Assembly (NCBI GenBank): GCA_030267565.1
Contig: BRXU01000001.1
Span: 6,262,001 to 6,326,000 of the forward strand
DNA length: 64,000 bases
Reading direction: 5' to 3'
From: Pleodorina starrii
Lineage: Eukaryota > Chlorophyta > Chlorophyceae > Chlamydomonadales > Volvocaceae
Part shown: positions 10,673 through 21,800 of the stretch, in pieces
How the letters are laid out: each line of letters starts with the position of its first letter
Numbering within the stretch: the first letter of the stretch is position 1
Position numbers and translations under genes: made by a program
Notes under the pieces: model-generated
Databases searched by the model: none
What the model was told of the DNA's origin: nothing
The model's input: only the letters and a program-made list of their open reading frames with translations

Positions 10673-13600
10673 ATGATGTCGACTCACAGCGTCGCTGGCG
10701 TTCTCAACGGCTTCCCTTTGTTGATTTTGGTGTTGGTAGTAGGCAAGTTGCGCTGAATCTGCAATATAGATGAAGGTGCTGTGAGTCCCTCACATAATAT
10801 ATTTCTCTGCCTTTCGCTTAGGCTGGCCCAACGCCGGAGTCGGAGCCGCAACGGTGTGCCCGCGAGGTGAGGAGCGTTTCAGTGCACAAAGGCGACAGGC
10901 CGCAAGAATGGGTTGTTCCTCCATCGCGCATCCTGCCATGCCGCTAGCTACCCTTCAGCTTGTTGAAAGGCGCCGCTTGATGCGGCGCGGTGTGCGACTG
11001 ATGTGGGGACCACGGAGGATTCCCATGTCGATACAACAGCATTCGAGAGCCAGTTGCTTCCGGGTTCGGGGTATGGCGTAAAATAATGGTTCAAACTTCC
11101 AGCTCGACGATACGCCTAAAGAGAGGCTGGCCAGCCGCGCGGTAGTTACGCACCCAATTATCGACTGCCGGAGTGGCCGGGACTCGAAACAGCTCACCCA
11201 GGAGTACATGGGCTCGCGTCCAGGGCTTGCTGGCCGCTTCCGTCTCTTTCACTTTTAACTGTTCCCAAATCATCAGTACTGCTTTGAAACGGGAGGCCGG
11301 TCATCGCCTTGACACCTTCACGGCGCATTCGACACGTTCACGGCGGGGTCCGACAAAAAAAGACTCACAGTGCCCCTCCCTGCCCCGCACTCCCCGCAGA
11401 GCCTCCCGGAATGGGCGTGCTTCTGCCCTGGTATATCGGCCCATGGGACACCGCCATGTACAACAAACTGGTACGGAATGTCGTACAACCTCCCGTGGCG
11501 GAATGAAGCAGTTGGCGGCGTCGAACCCGCCTGAGGCCATGCATTCTTGCCTCCCCTAGTGCATGCCGTACCGCATGTGTCCGAACCCTGGCCCTCCCTG
11601 CTGCGTCACATGCCAACGGTGCGCGCAAGAACCTTGCACTGCACGCTGGCTCGTTCTATCGGCTCCATGTCGTACTGTGCCATGCCGTACTGTACCGCAG
11701 GCGTCATACGGGCCTCGCTGCAGCATCTTGGCCATCGTCACGGGGGACAGCAGCGGCCCGCCGACCCAAAACTTCCCATTGTACAACACCGGATTCAGCA
11801 CCCTGTACAACTCAGGTGCGTGGATGTGCGCACACCCACCCGGTGTTTTTCCCTTCAAGACCAGTCAAGACCCTTCATTGCCTGTCAAGACCGACCCTTT
11901 CCTGACGACAAACGGGACGGGACGACTCGGGACTGGATGATGTCATGACGAGAGCGCAAGATGACTAAACTACTGCTGGCCCGTCGCAAGGGGCTTAAAC
12001 AGGCCATATCTGCCCACATCCGCTGTGAGATTCCCGCATCGCGTGTCCTATTCCCGGCCCCAATGTTCGCTGATGACAAGCGGTGCAGAGGACGTAGGGA
12101 AGACTGCCGGCCCTCTGGCCGCGAGGCGCCCCCCTTGACCACCGCATCTCACATCCCCCCGCACCTCTTCCGAAAGCTTTCCCCCAGCCCCACCCCGTTA
12201 CTCCGCAAACCTCCTCTCCCCCTCCTCTTCCTCTTCAGGCGTACAGCTTTTGGGCTACGTGCACACGGCGGCAGACGTGACGGCCCACAAGCTCAGACCC
12301 CAAGCGGACGTGGTCTCGGAGATCAACTCCTGGTTCGATAACTTCGGCTCGCTGCTGCGAGGCATCTTTTTCGATGAGGTCGACAGCTGGGCTGTCAATG
12401 TGCGTGCGGTACAAAACAGTACGGCACGCCGGGAAGCCGGCCGGCTACCGTACATCATTCATTCCGGCGGGGTGCTGCCGTCTGTGGAAACTTGCAGCCG
12501 CCGTTGTGACGTACTTGTAGTCGGCGGGTTAACGTAGTGTGTACGACAATTTACAGATGCGGGAAGCGCAACGGGGCAGATTGAGCGCCGTATCCTGGTT
12601 GATGGCAGTTGCAAAATAATGGGCGGGTAGGGACTCTGTTGGATTGCTACCCTCTTCATGCTCTGTTTTTCTGCTCCGACTCGTACCTTGCCCTGCTTGC
12701 ATGCTCCACCCGCAGGCCAACGCGGCGTCGTACTATGGTGCGCTGGCCAACACGGTGTACGGCCGCAAGGCCGACGCGTTTGTGGTGTTCAACCCGGGAA
12801 CCAAAATTGGCTGCCCTCTGGCGGGCCTGTCGGTGAGCACGTAGCCCGCGCGTACGGCAGTAGCGTACGACAATGTACGACAATGGCAGCAGAGGTCGTC
12901 CATTCATGGCCACGCCATTATTCTTGCCTGTGCTATCGGCTGCACCGCTGGAATGTCGTCGCTTCCAGTCGCCTCACCCGCACGACCTTGATCGACGCTC
13001 CGTCCCTCGCGCTGCTGCTGCTAGGCTGCTGCCTCACCCCGGCACGCCAAGATCTATCTCCTCGTACTGCTGCGCTGTACTGCTGCACTGTACTGCTGCA
13101 GGACATGTACGTGCGGTACGAGAACTACGCCTCCGGTTGGGCCTCCGACTACGCCGCCGGCACCACGTGCGACTGCCCCAACCAGAGCTCCTGCGGCCTG
13201 CTGCTGCACGGCAACACGCTGCCCGCCTCCGTCGACGTGAGGGCCAACCTCACTCGTCTGATCAACCAGGCCGCCGGCAGGTCCTTCTCCTATATCTACA
13301 TCACTGATGACGTAATGCCCAACCCCTGGGACAGCCTAGCCAGCTACTTCGACACACTGATGGACATCGTTGCGCCGGTGAGAGCGAATGAGGAAGGGGT
13401 TGCCCTTTGCCAGCAGTGGTGGTGGTGGTAGTGGTGGTGGTGATGGTGGTAATGGTGTGATGGTGGTAGGTGAGGTGCGAGGTGCGGGTCTGGTGCGGGT
13501 CTGGTGCGTGAGGGTGCTTGCTTTGCGTGGCTGGGGTGCGTGCTTGCCATTGATGATCCCCGCGGCAGCAACTGTGGCAATCTTGGCCCTGGTTGACGAA

Positions 13601-16600
13601 TGAAGGTAAGCGGAGGGCAGTGCATGTGCTTTTTTACGGGACCGTGACAACTGACAACTGACAACTGACGAGGGGTGTCTTGCCCACAGTTTACACACCT
13701 GTTACTCACCGCCTTGTGTCCCAGCATATCTAAGACTTGCCACCCACGACGTACAGGTGAAGTCGCCGTCACCGTCGCCCTCACCCAAACCGTCGCCGTC
13801 GCCGTCACCCAGGCCGTCGCCGTCGCCGTCACCCAAGCCGTCGCCGTCGCCCTCACCCAAGCCGTCGCCGTCGCCCTCACCCAGGCCGTCGCCGTCGCCC
13901 TCACCCAAGCCGTCGCCGTCGCCGTCACCCAAGCCGTCGCCGTCGCCCTCACCCAAGCCGTCGCCGTCGCCCTCACCCAAGCCGTCGCCGTCGCCGTCAC
14001 CCAAGCCGTCGCCGTCGCCCTCACCCAGGCCGTCGCCGTCGCCGTCACCCAAGCCGTCGCCGTCGCCCTCACCCAAGCCGTCGCCGTCGCCCTCACCATC
14101 GTCGACGATTTGGCGGCCGTCCGGTGTTCTCAGTTGGCAGTGGCAGCTCAGTGGAACCGATTTCCGGCCCATGCTGAGAACGAAGCCCCAGGTGGGTGGG
14201 TGGGTGCGATTGCGACTTTACAAGCGAAGGGGAGGGCGACCAGGCAGCCAGAGGCGGCTGCGTATAGCAGTGCGCCGCCAAACTGAGCCTGTCGACATGC
14301 CGCTATGGCGGGAGAGCGTGCCCATGCTCTCCTGTACGATCTCAAGCGCCGTACACTGTACGACACTTACTAGACTGCGAAGGAAAGGGCGGCCCGGCGG
14401 CGCCGCCGCTGGGCTGAAGCTTCAGCTGAACGCCACCCTGCAGCCGCACCACCATCCATCCCTATCCATCCTCCCGCCTCACGTCCCCTGCTCGTTGCCC
14501 CTGCCGGTCTGCCGGTTTACAGGTGATCGATGTGGACGTGGACAGCTTGGCCGATTTTCTTGCGCAGGCAGCGGAGCTGGGCGTCAACCGATCCAGCTAC
14601 AAAGTGAGCTGAGGGGGAACCAGGCGCCGGGGCGGCTGCGAGTGCGGGTGGACTTTGGTCCGGGGGGGCGGGCGGGTCGCTCTTGGTGGGACCTCCTGTC
14701 CGGGCTGCGGCTGAATGGGGCCGTCCTCGTTGCTACACCTTTGATGCCGCGTTTTCCTTCCTTTGCCAGCATGGGCGACAACACCTTTCCTCACTCGTTC
14801 CCGACGGGCTGCGGCGTTTACAAACGGAAACCCGTGTTTGCGGCCGAGCCGCCTGGCGAGCAGAGCAGGCAAAGGTGGCAAACCCTAAAAATGTGGGAGC
14901 GGTTGGGCGGTCCTTTTTTGTGGGCCGTCCTGTGTGCCGCGGTGTGTCCTCCGAAACCCGTCCTGCTCCGAGACCACTTCTGATGGCGCCGCCCCACCGC
15001 CAAACCCCAAACCCACCGGCCGTTACAGTGGACTCCAGCCTCCGGAGGAGACGAGCCAGCGGGCTGTGTCCAGTTGGCCCCTTGGTGCACTGCACCCTGT
15101 GATACCGTATTTAAGGTCCGCTCTATGCCATATCCTGAACAGCCGTATCTGGCACCGCTGCGCATTGAATGCAGCTGATCTGCTACTTCTCCGTGGGAAC
15201 GTACGAGCCCGGCCGCGTGTCGTACGACACAAAGCGCGGCATCTCCTGGCCCGCGCTGGAAGCCAAGCTTGGCGGCGCAGCGGCGCTGTACCTGTCCAGT
15301 CTGGATGGGCCCTTTGCGGAGGAGAGCTGGCTGGGCATCGACCGAGCGGACGTTCGTGCCGTGCTCGTGAATGAGGTGCGGCTTGTGTGCCCGCTCCGCC
15401 GTGCAAGCTAGGAGGTCGGCCGGCCGGCGCGACCCGCTGCTGCTGGCCTGGGTTTGCAGTCGGTGATGCGGAAAGCGCCCAACGGGTGTCTTGCCCCTGG
15501 TAGACCGGGGCATATGGCTGTGCCGCGCTGCCCCATGCCCCCATCTGTGAAATCAGTGTCAGGTCCCACCGGATACAGATGTCGGGGTTGATACGTCGAT
15601 TGCCCAGCTCCTCGTGTGTGTCTGCCGGGCTTTTATTTTGGCCGTGCGTTTCAGTTCCTGTACAAACTCCCCCTCCTTCTGTTGCTGTTGTTGCTGATGC
15701 TGATGCTGCGTCTGCCTGTGCACGTGTGTGTAACTGTGTAACTGTGTGTAACTGTGTGATTGGGAGCAGGTGATGATCCCCCGGATGCGCACGGCGGCGA
15801 CCCTGGGCTGCGACGGCATTGAGATGGTGAGTACCGTGGGCGGTTCGGTTCGGTTCGTGTCTTGGCAATCAATGCCTGTGTCGGTGTGACCCAGCGTCCC
15901 TCAGCAGTCCGCACCCCCACTACCGGTATGTGGCCCGTAAGTGTCAGCGTCCGATGCGCTGTGCATTGGACGCTGACACTTACAGGCTACATACTGTAGA
16001 CCGACTCATTCACGCCTTGCTTGCGAAATGAAGCTGTGAGAGGAAGAAAGACTCAGTAGAACGTGATTTCGCTTCTTGCACAAATTCCTAGCCTGCGCGG
16101 ATGTGAGGTGTGTTGCTGCGGCACTCATTCTGCCTTGTCCCCCCCCCCCCGGCTCCTGTCCAACGCGCGGCGCATGCCGTACATGTACGTCACACAGGAC
16201 AACGTGGACGCGTACGACAACGTCCCGGCGAAGGCGGGCTCACGCGGCGTGACGCAGGCGCACCAGCTGGCGTACAACGCCGCGCTACTGGACGCGGCTC
16301 ACTCGCTGGGACTGTCCGCGGGGCTGAAGAACGCGCTGGACCTGTTGAGCAGGAGCTTCGCGGACGGGCGAGCCGTGGCCACGGAGTACGATTGGTTCCT
16401 GAACGAGCGGTGCTGGGAGTTCAACGAGTGTGACTACTACGGCACCAACGTCAAGTGGTGAGGAGCACGGCCAAGGGGAACGGTGTGCGGGCGGGCAGGC
16501 GGGCGGGCGGGCAGGCACCTGGCTGTGTGGCCGGGTCGAAATGCTCTTCTCTTCTGTCCTTACTTTCTTTCTTTCGCCTTTCCTTACAGCGCGCACCATC

Positions 16601-17159
16601 CACCATGTCATGTCGTGTGAGAAGGCTTCAATACTGCTGCCGTGCGTGTTTGGTTTTTACTGTTATTGATGTGTTGTTGTTGTTGTGCGGAATTTCCGTT
16701 GGGTGTTCCGTTGTGAATTCGGTACTCGTCCGGAGTTTCTTTCGCCCCCTGCCCAGACGCACGTGCTCGCTCCGAGACCCTCGTTGCACCCCCCAGCCCC
16801 GTCACTGCCTCCCGGCCGGCCGACCCGAATCATGCAGGCCTGCCGTGGTGCTTGGCGTCGAGTACTGCGACTCTCTGAAGGAATTCGGCGCCGGCAATCG
16901 CAACCTGCGCCCCGAATGCGTGTGCCCGCTTGCCAACGGCCCCACGCCGGGCGCCACCGCCGGTGGCAGCAGCGGCACCGTCACCCTCAATTGGCTGGTA
17001 AAGGATGTGGCGTTGCGTGCGGTGGGCCTCGACTGCCGCCGCTACTGCGCCACCCCTGGAGTAAGCTGTGCGGCGCCCGCCGGCGGTGATGTGAACAAGT
17101 GCGTCAAGAACTCGCCCGCCAACCTGTGTCCGTCGTACAATGTAACAGCGCGGAGGTGA
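10673..17159 (+). CDS. Secreted spherulin-4/GH135 - GH114 fusion glycoside hydrolase
   Basis: Predicted 736-residue secreted protein in 13 exons: 10673-10742, 10822-10866, 11400-11470, 11701-11815, 12239-12399, 12716-12832, 13102-13377, 13757-14191, 14523-14603, 15175-15375, 15770-15826, 16198-16457, 16838-17159; total length is a multiple of three. A hydrophobic leader ends near residue 23. Residues about 40-285 form a spherulin-4 (GH135) barrel: [26 protein letters not shown] (Asp146, Glu147), FVVFNPGT and YVRYEN (Glu200). Residues 286-402 are a Ser-Pro-Lys/Arg linker. Residues about 403-650 form GH114: [39 protein letters not shown] (Asp544), LNERC (Glu613) and GVEYC. A Cys-rich tail follows. 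The families cleave alpha-1,4 galactosamine/N-acetylgalactosamine polymers; activity here is inferred. The start uses a GC-AG first intron; alternatives for exons 1-2 exist. The stop overlaps a donor-like GAG/GTGAGG. Confidence 0.8.
13759..14098 (+). repeat. Tandem Ser-Pro-Lys/Arg repeat coding the interdomain linker
   Basis: About fourteen units of 24 nucleotides coding SPSPSPKP or SPSPSPRP lie in frame between the GH135 and GH114 domains. Third positions vary between units (TCG/TCA, CCG/CCC), so the array is not perfectly homogenised. Such Ser-Pro runs are typical of hydroxyproline-rich, glycosylated algal extracellular proteins. Confidence 0.9.
15924..15996. repeat. Near-perfect hairpin in a glycosidase intron
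   Basis: The arms contain GTAAGTGTCAGCGTCC (15937-15952) and its exact reverse complement (15968-15983). Pairing continues inward to a five-base loop and outward to about 33 pairs with one mismatch and a few G-T pairs. It lies in the intron between the exons 15770-15826 and 16198-16457. The shape suits a mirtron-like or microRNA precursor, or a very short inverted-repeat element. Confidence 0.8.
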
Positions 17160-17167
17160 GGTGTTGG

Positions 17168-17657
17168 GGTTTGTACAGATGTACAGCTGAGCACATATGT
17201 ACGGTACATGCTGCTGTTGGCGTTATCGGCGATCAGCTGTTCTAGAAGTTAATGAGCTAGGCTGAACAAGACCTGGGTTGGCATTATGCCGCGGCAATCG
17301 TTAGATCTGGTCGCTTGGGGGTGTGTCTCAGTGACTGCGTGTGTGTGCGCGCGCAGCTGGCATTGAGTTGTTGGGAGACCTACCTGGTCCCCTTTGGTCG
17401 CTAGTATCTCCTTCTCCTGCATAGGCGGTTTTTCTACTGTCGTGCTTTTAGGCGTTTTAGTTCCCTTGGGCCCTCGGCTCGTATGTGTTTTTTGTTCATG
17501 AGAGGGGCACGCACCCCCAACCATGTAACACACACACACACACATGGGATCCGCACAACCCCCACGCCACCCCGAGATTGCCCTTGAGGCCCACTGTAAC
17601 AACAACACCAACAACAGCAGCAGCAGCACCCGGGAAGCGTACCGGTAACGCCTGGGT
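17168..17657 (-). repeat. Left copy of the 490-bp direct repeat
   Basis: Begins with GGTTTGTACAGATGTACAG and ends with AACGCCTGGGT. By eye it is identical to 23773-24260 except for two extra bases in a CA run near 17527. It starts nine bases after the glycosidase stop codon and contains TGTAA at 17525 and 17595, so it may now supply that gene's polyadenylation signals. Confidence 0.95.
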
Positions 17658-18876
17658 TAACGGGTGTTACACTGTGGGCGACTCGCCCTGAGACAGGACG
17701 AGCACCGGGGGCCCTGACCGGGCCGAGACACAGCGCAGGGGCGGGCGCGCGGCTACGTCCGTCTGTTCCGCCGCGCGCGCCTCACTCCCTCACTCGCGTC
17801 AGCCAGGGGCACCCACCACGGCCCCTGGCCAACCAACTCAGCGGCGCAGACGACTGCGGGCCGCGCTTAGCGGGAGCCACGCGAGAGGCGTCACACACCT
17901 CAACCAAAAACGCCTACCAAGACTAGCTACCACCCCCCACCTGGCCAGCCTCCTCGCGCGCTCACGGGGCTCTAGAGCTCTACGCAAAGAGTGCCTCTGA
18001 ACGCCCTCTACCCCTGGGGCAGGGGCCCACGACAACGGGGCGGCACCACCGCAGCCCAGAAAAAAAACGAGGCAAGGGAAAGCCCACCTAGGCCCCCAGA
18101 CAAGGTCCCTCACGAGAACGAGGGGCTGAGTCCCCTCACCAAGGGCTCCCACGAAAGCCAGCACAGCAAGGAGCCCAACTGCCACAACGAACACGACAAC
18201 CAAGGTGCTGCTGCAGGAACCGCTCACTAAAGCACCCAACCGCACGTTGGCCCGCCAGGCGGCCTCCTCCTGGGGGCTACAGGTTCCCCGACACTGCCCA
18301 GCGCGGGGCAAAACAAACACCCACGGCCGCGGGGGGGATGACAAGCCGGCGCGGCGCCCCCCTGGAACCCACTACGGGGCACGGCTCATAGGCGCTGCCT
18401 GCCCTCGCCTACCACGCAGAGAAAACCTGCCCCTCCGTCCCTGGCCGCCTGCGGAGCCCAGCACCACCTACCCTCCCTCTGCAACCCCTCCCTCTCCACC
18501 TCTCCCTCTCCCTAAAGCGCCAAAACTGCAGGCCTCCCGCGCCGCACTCCTCAGCCGCCAGACAGCACAAAACCGCCCCTTACTCCTCGACGGGCCCCGT
18601 CTCCCGGGAAGAGGGTACACACCCACACTCACACCAGACAAAGCACACAGGCCTGCTCCTTCCCCTCCCTGCTAGCCCACGAGACCCTCGGCCAGGAAAC
18701 CCTTGCCCGCACGCCCAGCCCTCCCCTTGCCCACCGCCCTTCCTGCTCTCCTCGCTCCACTCGCCCTCTCCAGGCTCCCCCCCCAGCCCTCCAATCCCCC
18801 CCACCCTCCTCCCCCCCACCGCCCGCTCCCTCCTCCCCTCCAACCAACGCCCCTGCCCCGTCACTAGCACAGCTGC

Positions 18877-21800
18877 TTAGGCCGTGATCTCCACCGGGGC
18901 TGCGCACCGCATTCGCTCCTCAACGACCGCTAGGATGGGGTGCTGCGGCCCCACTCTGTCCCAGCCGTGCCGGGGGGTCTCCAGCGCCGCGAACGAGCGC
19001 AAGCGCGCCCAGAAGTCCGTCACCGCGCGGGCGCGCGCCCGGTCCAGCGGCGAGGCTTCGGCTGCACCCCGCGCTGCTGCCGCTGCTGCCCCTACTGCTG
19101 CCGCCGCCGCTTCCCCCGCCGCCACCTCTCCGGCCCCTGCTTCCTGCGTCGGTGATTCACCCGCGGGGGCGTTCAGCGCGGGTCCCTCCTGCTGTGTTGC
19201 CCATCCCTCCCGGGCGAAGAAGTCGGTGATGGCCCGCTGGCGCGGTCCCTGTCGCTGGGGCTGCTCTGGCTGGGGCTGCACCTGTTGCTGCTGCTGTTGC
19301 TGCTGCTGCCCCGTCGCTGCTGCGGCCCCATCCCGCCCCTGCCTTCGGGTTGCTGCTCGAAGGCAGCACCTTCCGACTTCCATGGCGGACAGCGCCGCTA
19401 GGGCGATCACGTCCCAGGGGGCCTGCTCGCACCCAGGTGGCGCTTGGGCGAGCCAGAGTTGCTGCCGGGTGGTGGTGGCCCCCGCTGCTGCTTGGGGGGG
19501 TGGCAGGTGCCGGTCGATCTGCTCCCGAACGGCCCTCGCGACCGGGCATTCCCAGAAGTGGTGCAGTCGCGGGGAGCAGGGTCGGCCGGCATCGGCCTCC
19601 CCATAGGCCCCGCACCCGCACGCCTCAATGGGCACCCGGGCCAGGTGTGTGTTGCCAGGCAGGGGTACGCCGTCCACCGCTAGGCGCCACATAGTCTCCT
19701 TGTTGTCGTTCTCCCAGCGCACTCCGGACCACAGGCGTGCCTGGGTTGCCCGGAAACGGCTGAGCTCGGCGGCGAGTTGGGGAGGCGCCTGGTTCTCCGG
19801 CGTGCTCAGGGCCTCCCGCACAAACTCGGTGACCAAAGCCACTCGCCGCTCGCTGGCCGGCCCGTCCTGTAGTTGTGTCGCCTGGCTGACCGTCAGGCGG
19901 CGGAGCGGCACTGCGTCCGTTCCCCCGGGAAGGCGCCACCCCAGTCGCCCGACGATCATGGCCATCACCTGCGCGCAAACTGGCGGTGGCGGTGCCGGCG
20001 GTTGCTGTTGCTGCTGGAGTCCTTCCGCCTCCGCCTGCCGCCGCTGCTGCTGTAGCCTGGTCTCCACCACACCCGCTGCCTCCAGCCAGGCCGGGCTGAT
20101 ATCGTTATGCAAGGCCCCCAGAGCTGCACGGGCCGTTTCCTTGTCCTGCAGCTGGGCTGGGGTCGCGGCTGGGTCGAGGTGCTCCCGGGCCCACTCATGC
20201 CAGGCCGCTCCTTGGAGGGTGGTGGCTTGGCTGCCGTCCAGTGTCACCCATACCCGTACCAGGTCTCCTGCCGTGCGCAGTTTCCTGCATGACGTTAGCC
20301 CCGCATGGTATGCTTCCAGGCCCGGTCGACGGCTGACGGCCACGACGTTTGCGTCGTTGGCGGCGTTGGGCAGCAGCGGGTTGCCCCACAGCGCGGCCCC
20401 CCAGCACCAGTCGCCGGGCACCAGCGGAGATCTGCCAATGTCCTCCGGCGGTGGCAGGTGCCCCAGGGCCCCCACGATCCGGCTGATGTCGGCGGGCAGG
20501 TCGCTGCCGCCGAGCCAGGGCCCCGTGGCCCGGGCGGTTGTCAGGGCCCACGGCTGGAAAGCGGGGTGGACGAGCTCCAGGTAGGCGGACAGTGTGCGGA
20601 TCCAAGGGTGTAGGACCCTGGCCTCACTGCCGGCTGCCACTGCCCCCCCACCATCCCCGCCTGCCTCCGCGGCCGCCTCAGCTCCCACACCCCCTTCCCC
20701 ATCTCCTGCCGTCGGCATAGCCTGCGCCATGAAGCGTACGGCCCAGACCGCGTGGCGCGCGCGAATGTGTTGGGAGAGCGGTAGCAGGCCAAAGCCCCCG
20801 GCCGATGGGTGGCCGGCCAGGAGACTGCTGGGTATGCCGGTGAGGCGCTGGCCCCGGTCCTCTGGGCCCTGTCGCCGGTCGACTAGGCGGGCCGTCAGCC
20901 GCCCGATGTGGTTCAGCGTGCTGTCCGGGGGCGGCCCGCCGTGCTCCATGTGCCAGGTGACCGTTTGCAGGCCGTAGGCTGACGCAGCGGTGGCCCGGCC
21001 AAAGGCCGACAGCGGGAAGCGGGAGAGCCGCTGCATCCGCTTGTAGGCCCCCGCCAGCATCTTGGGCCAGTCGGGCTGCGGGGGGCTGGGCCGGTTGTCC
21101 ACCGGCAAGTTCAGGGCTGTGGCGGTTGTGACCACTTTGAGCCCGCCAATGGTTTCCTGCTGCGGCTGGTGTTGCTGCTGCGGTGGCTGCGGCTGTTGCC
21201 TGCCCGCCGGTTGTGGTTGCTGCTGCGGGTTCTCGGCGCCCACCCTCAGAAGCTCTACTTTATCCAGATTGAGGCGTTGGCCTGATGCCCGGGCAAAGGT
21301 CTCCATGGCCTCCAGGAAGGATGGCACGGACTCCTCGCTCTCGAGCGCCACTTCGGTGTCGTCCGCGAACTGGCAGGCTGTGATGCGGTCTGGAGCACTG
21401 GGTAGTAGTCTGACTCCCACGTCTCGGCTCTGTAGCCAGCATAGCAGGGCCTGAGCGACAAAGAGGTACAGCAGGGGCGCAAGGGGGCACCCCTGCCGCA
21501 CACCTGCCTCCATCACGACCAGCCTCGATTTGAAGCCGTTGACCATGGCTCGTGCCTGCGTGTTGCTGAGTAGCAGCTGTACCCAGCTGCACAGCTGCGG
21601 GCCCGCCCCCATCGTCTCCATTGCGGCCAGCAGGAAGCCACGGTCCACCGTGTCGTATGCCTTCGCGAAGTCCAGGAACGCCAGGAGGCCCCGGCGGTTC
21701 TGCTTGCGGAGGAGGTGGGATAGGTGGCGCAGGAACATCACGCTGGCCCCGATGAGTCGTTTGGGGAGGAAGGCCGATTGTTCGGGGGAGATGACGCTTC

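Noticed and set aside
11091..11273. Minus-strand frame with [16 protein letters not shown] sequence, possibly transposase
   Set aside because: Only 60 codons, no ATG context or partner exons, and it lies inside a glycosidase intron. It may be a TE crumb but cannot be supported.
14771..14850. Possible extra exon of the glycosidase after a good acceptor (CATGGGCGACAACACC)
   Set aside because: In the required phase it gives Arg/Leu-rich sequence unlike GH114, and skipping it joins NRSSYK to LICYFSVG cleanly. The coding-looking frame is out of phase.
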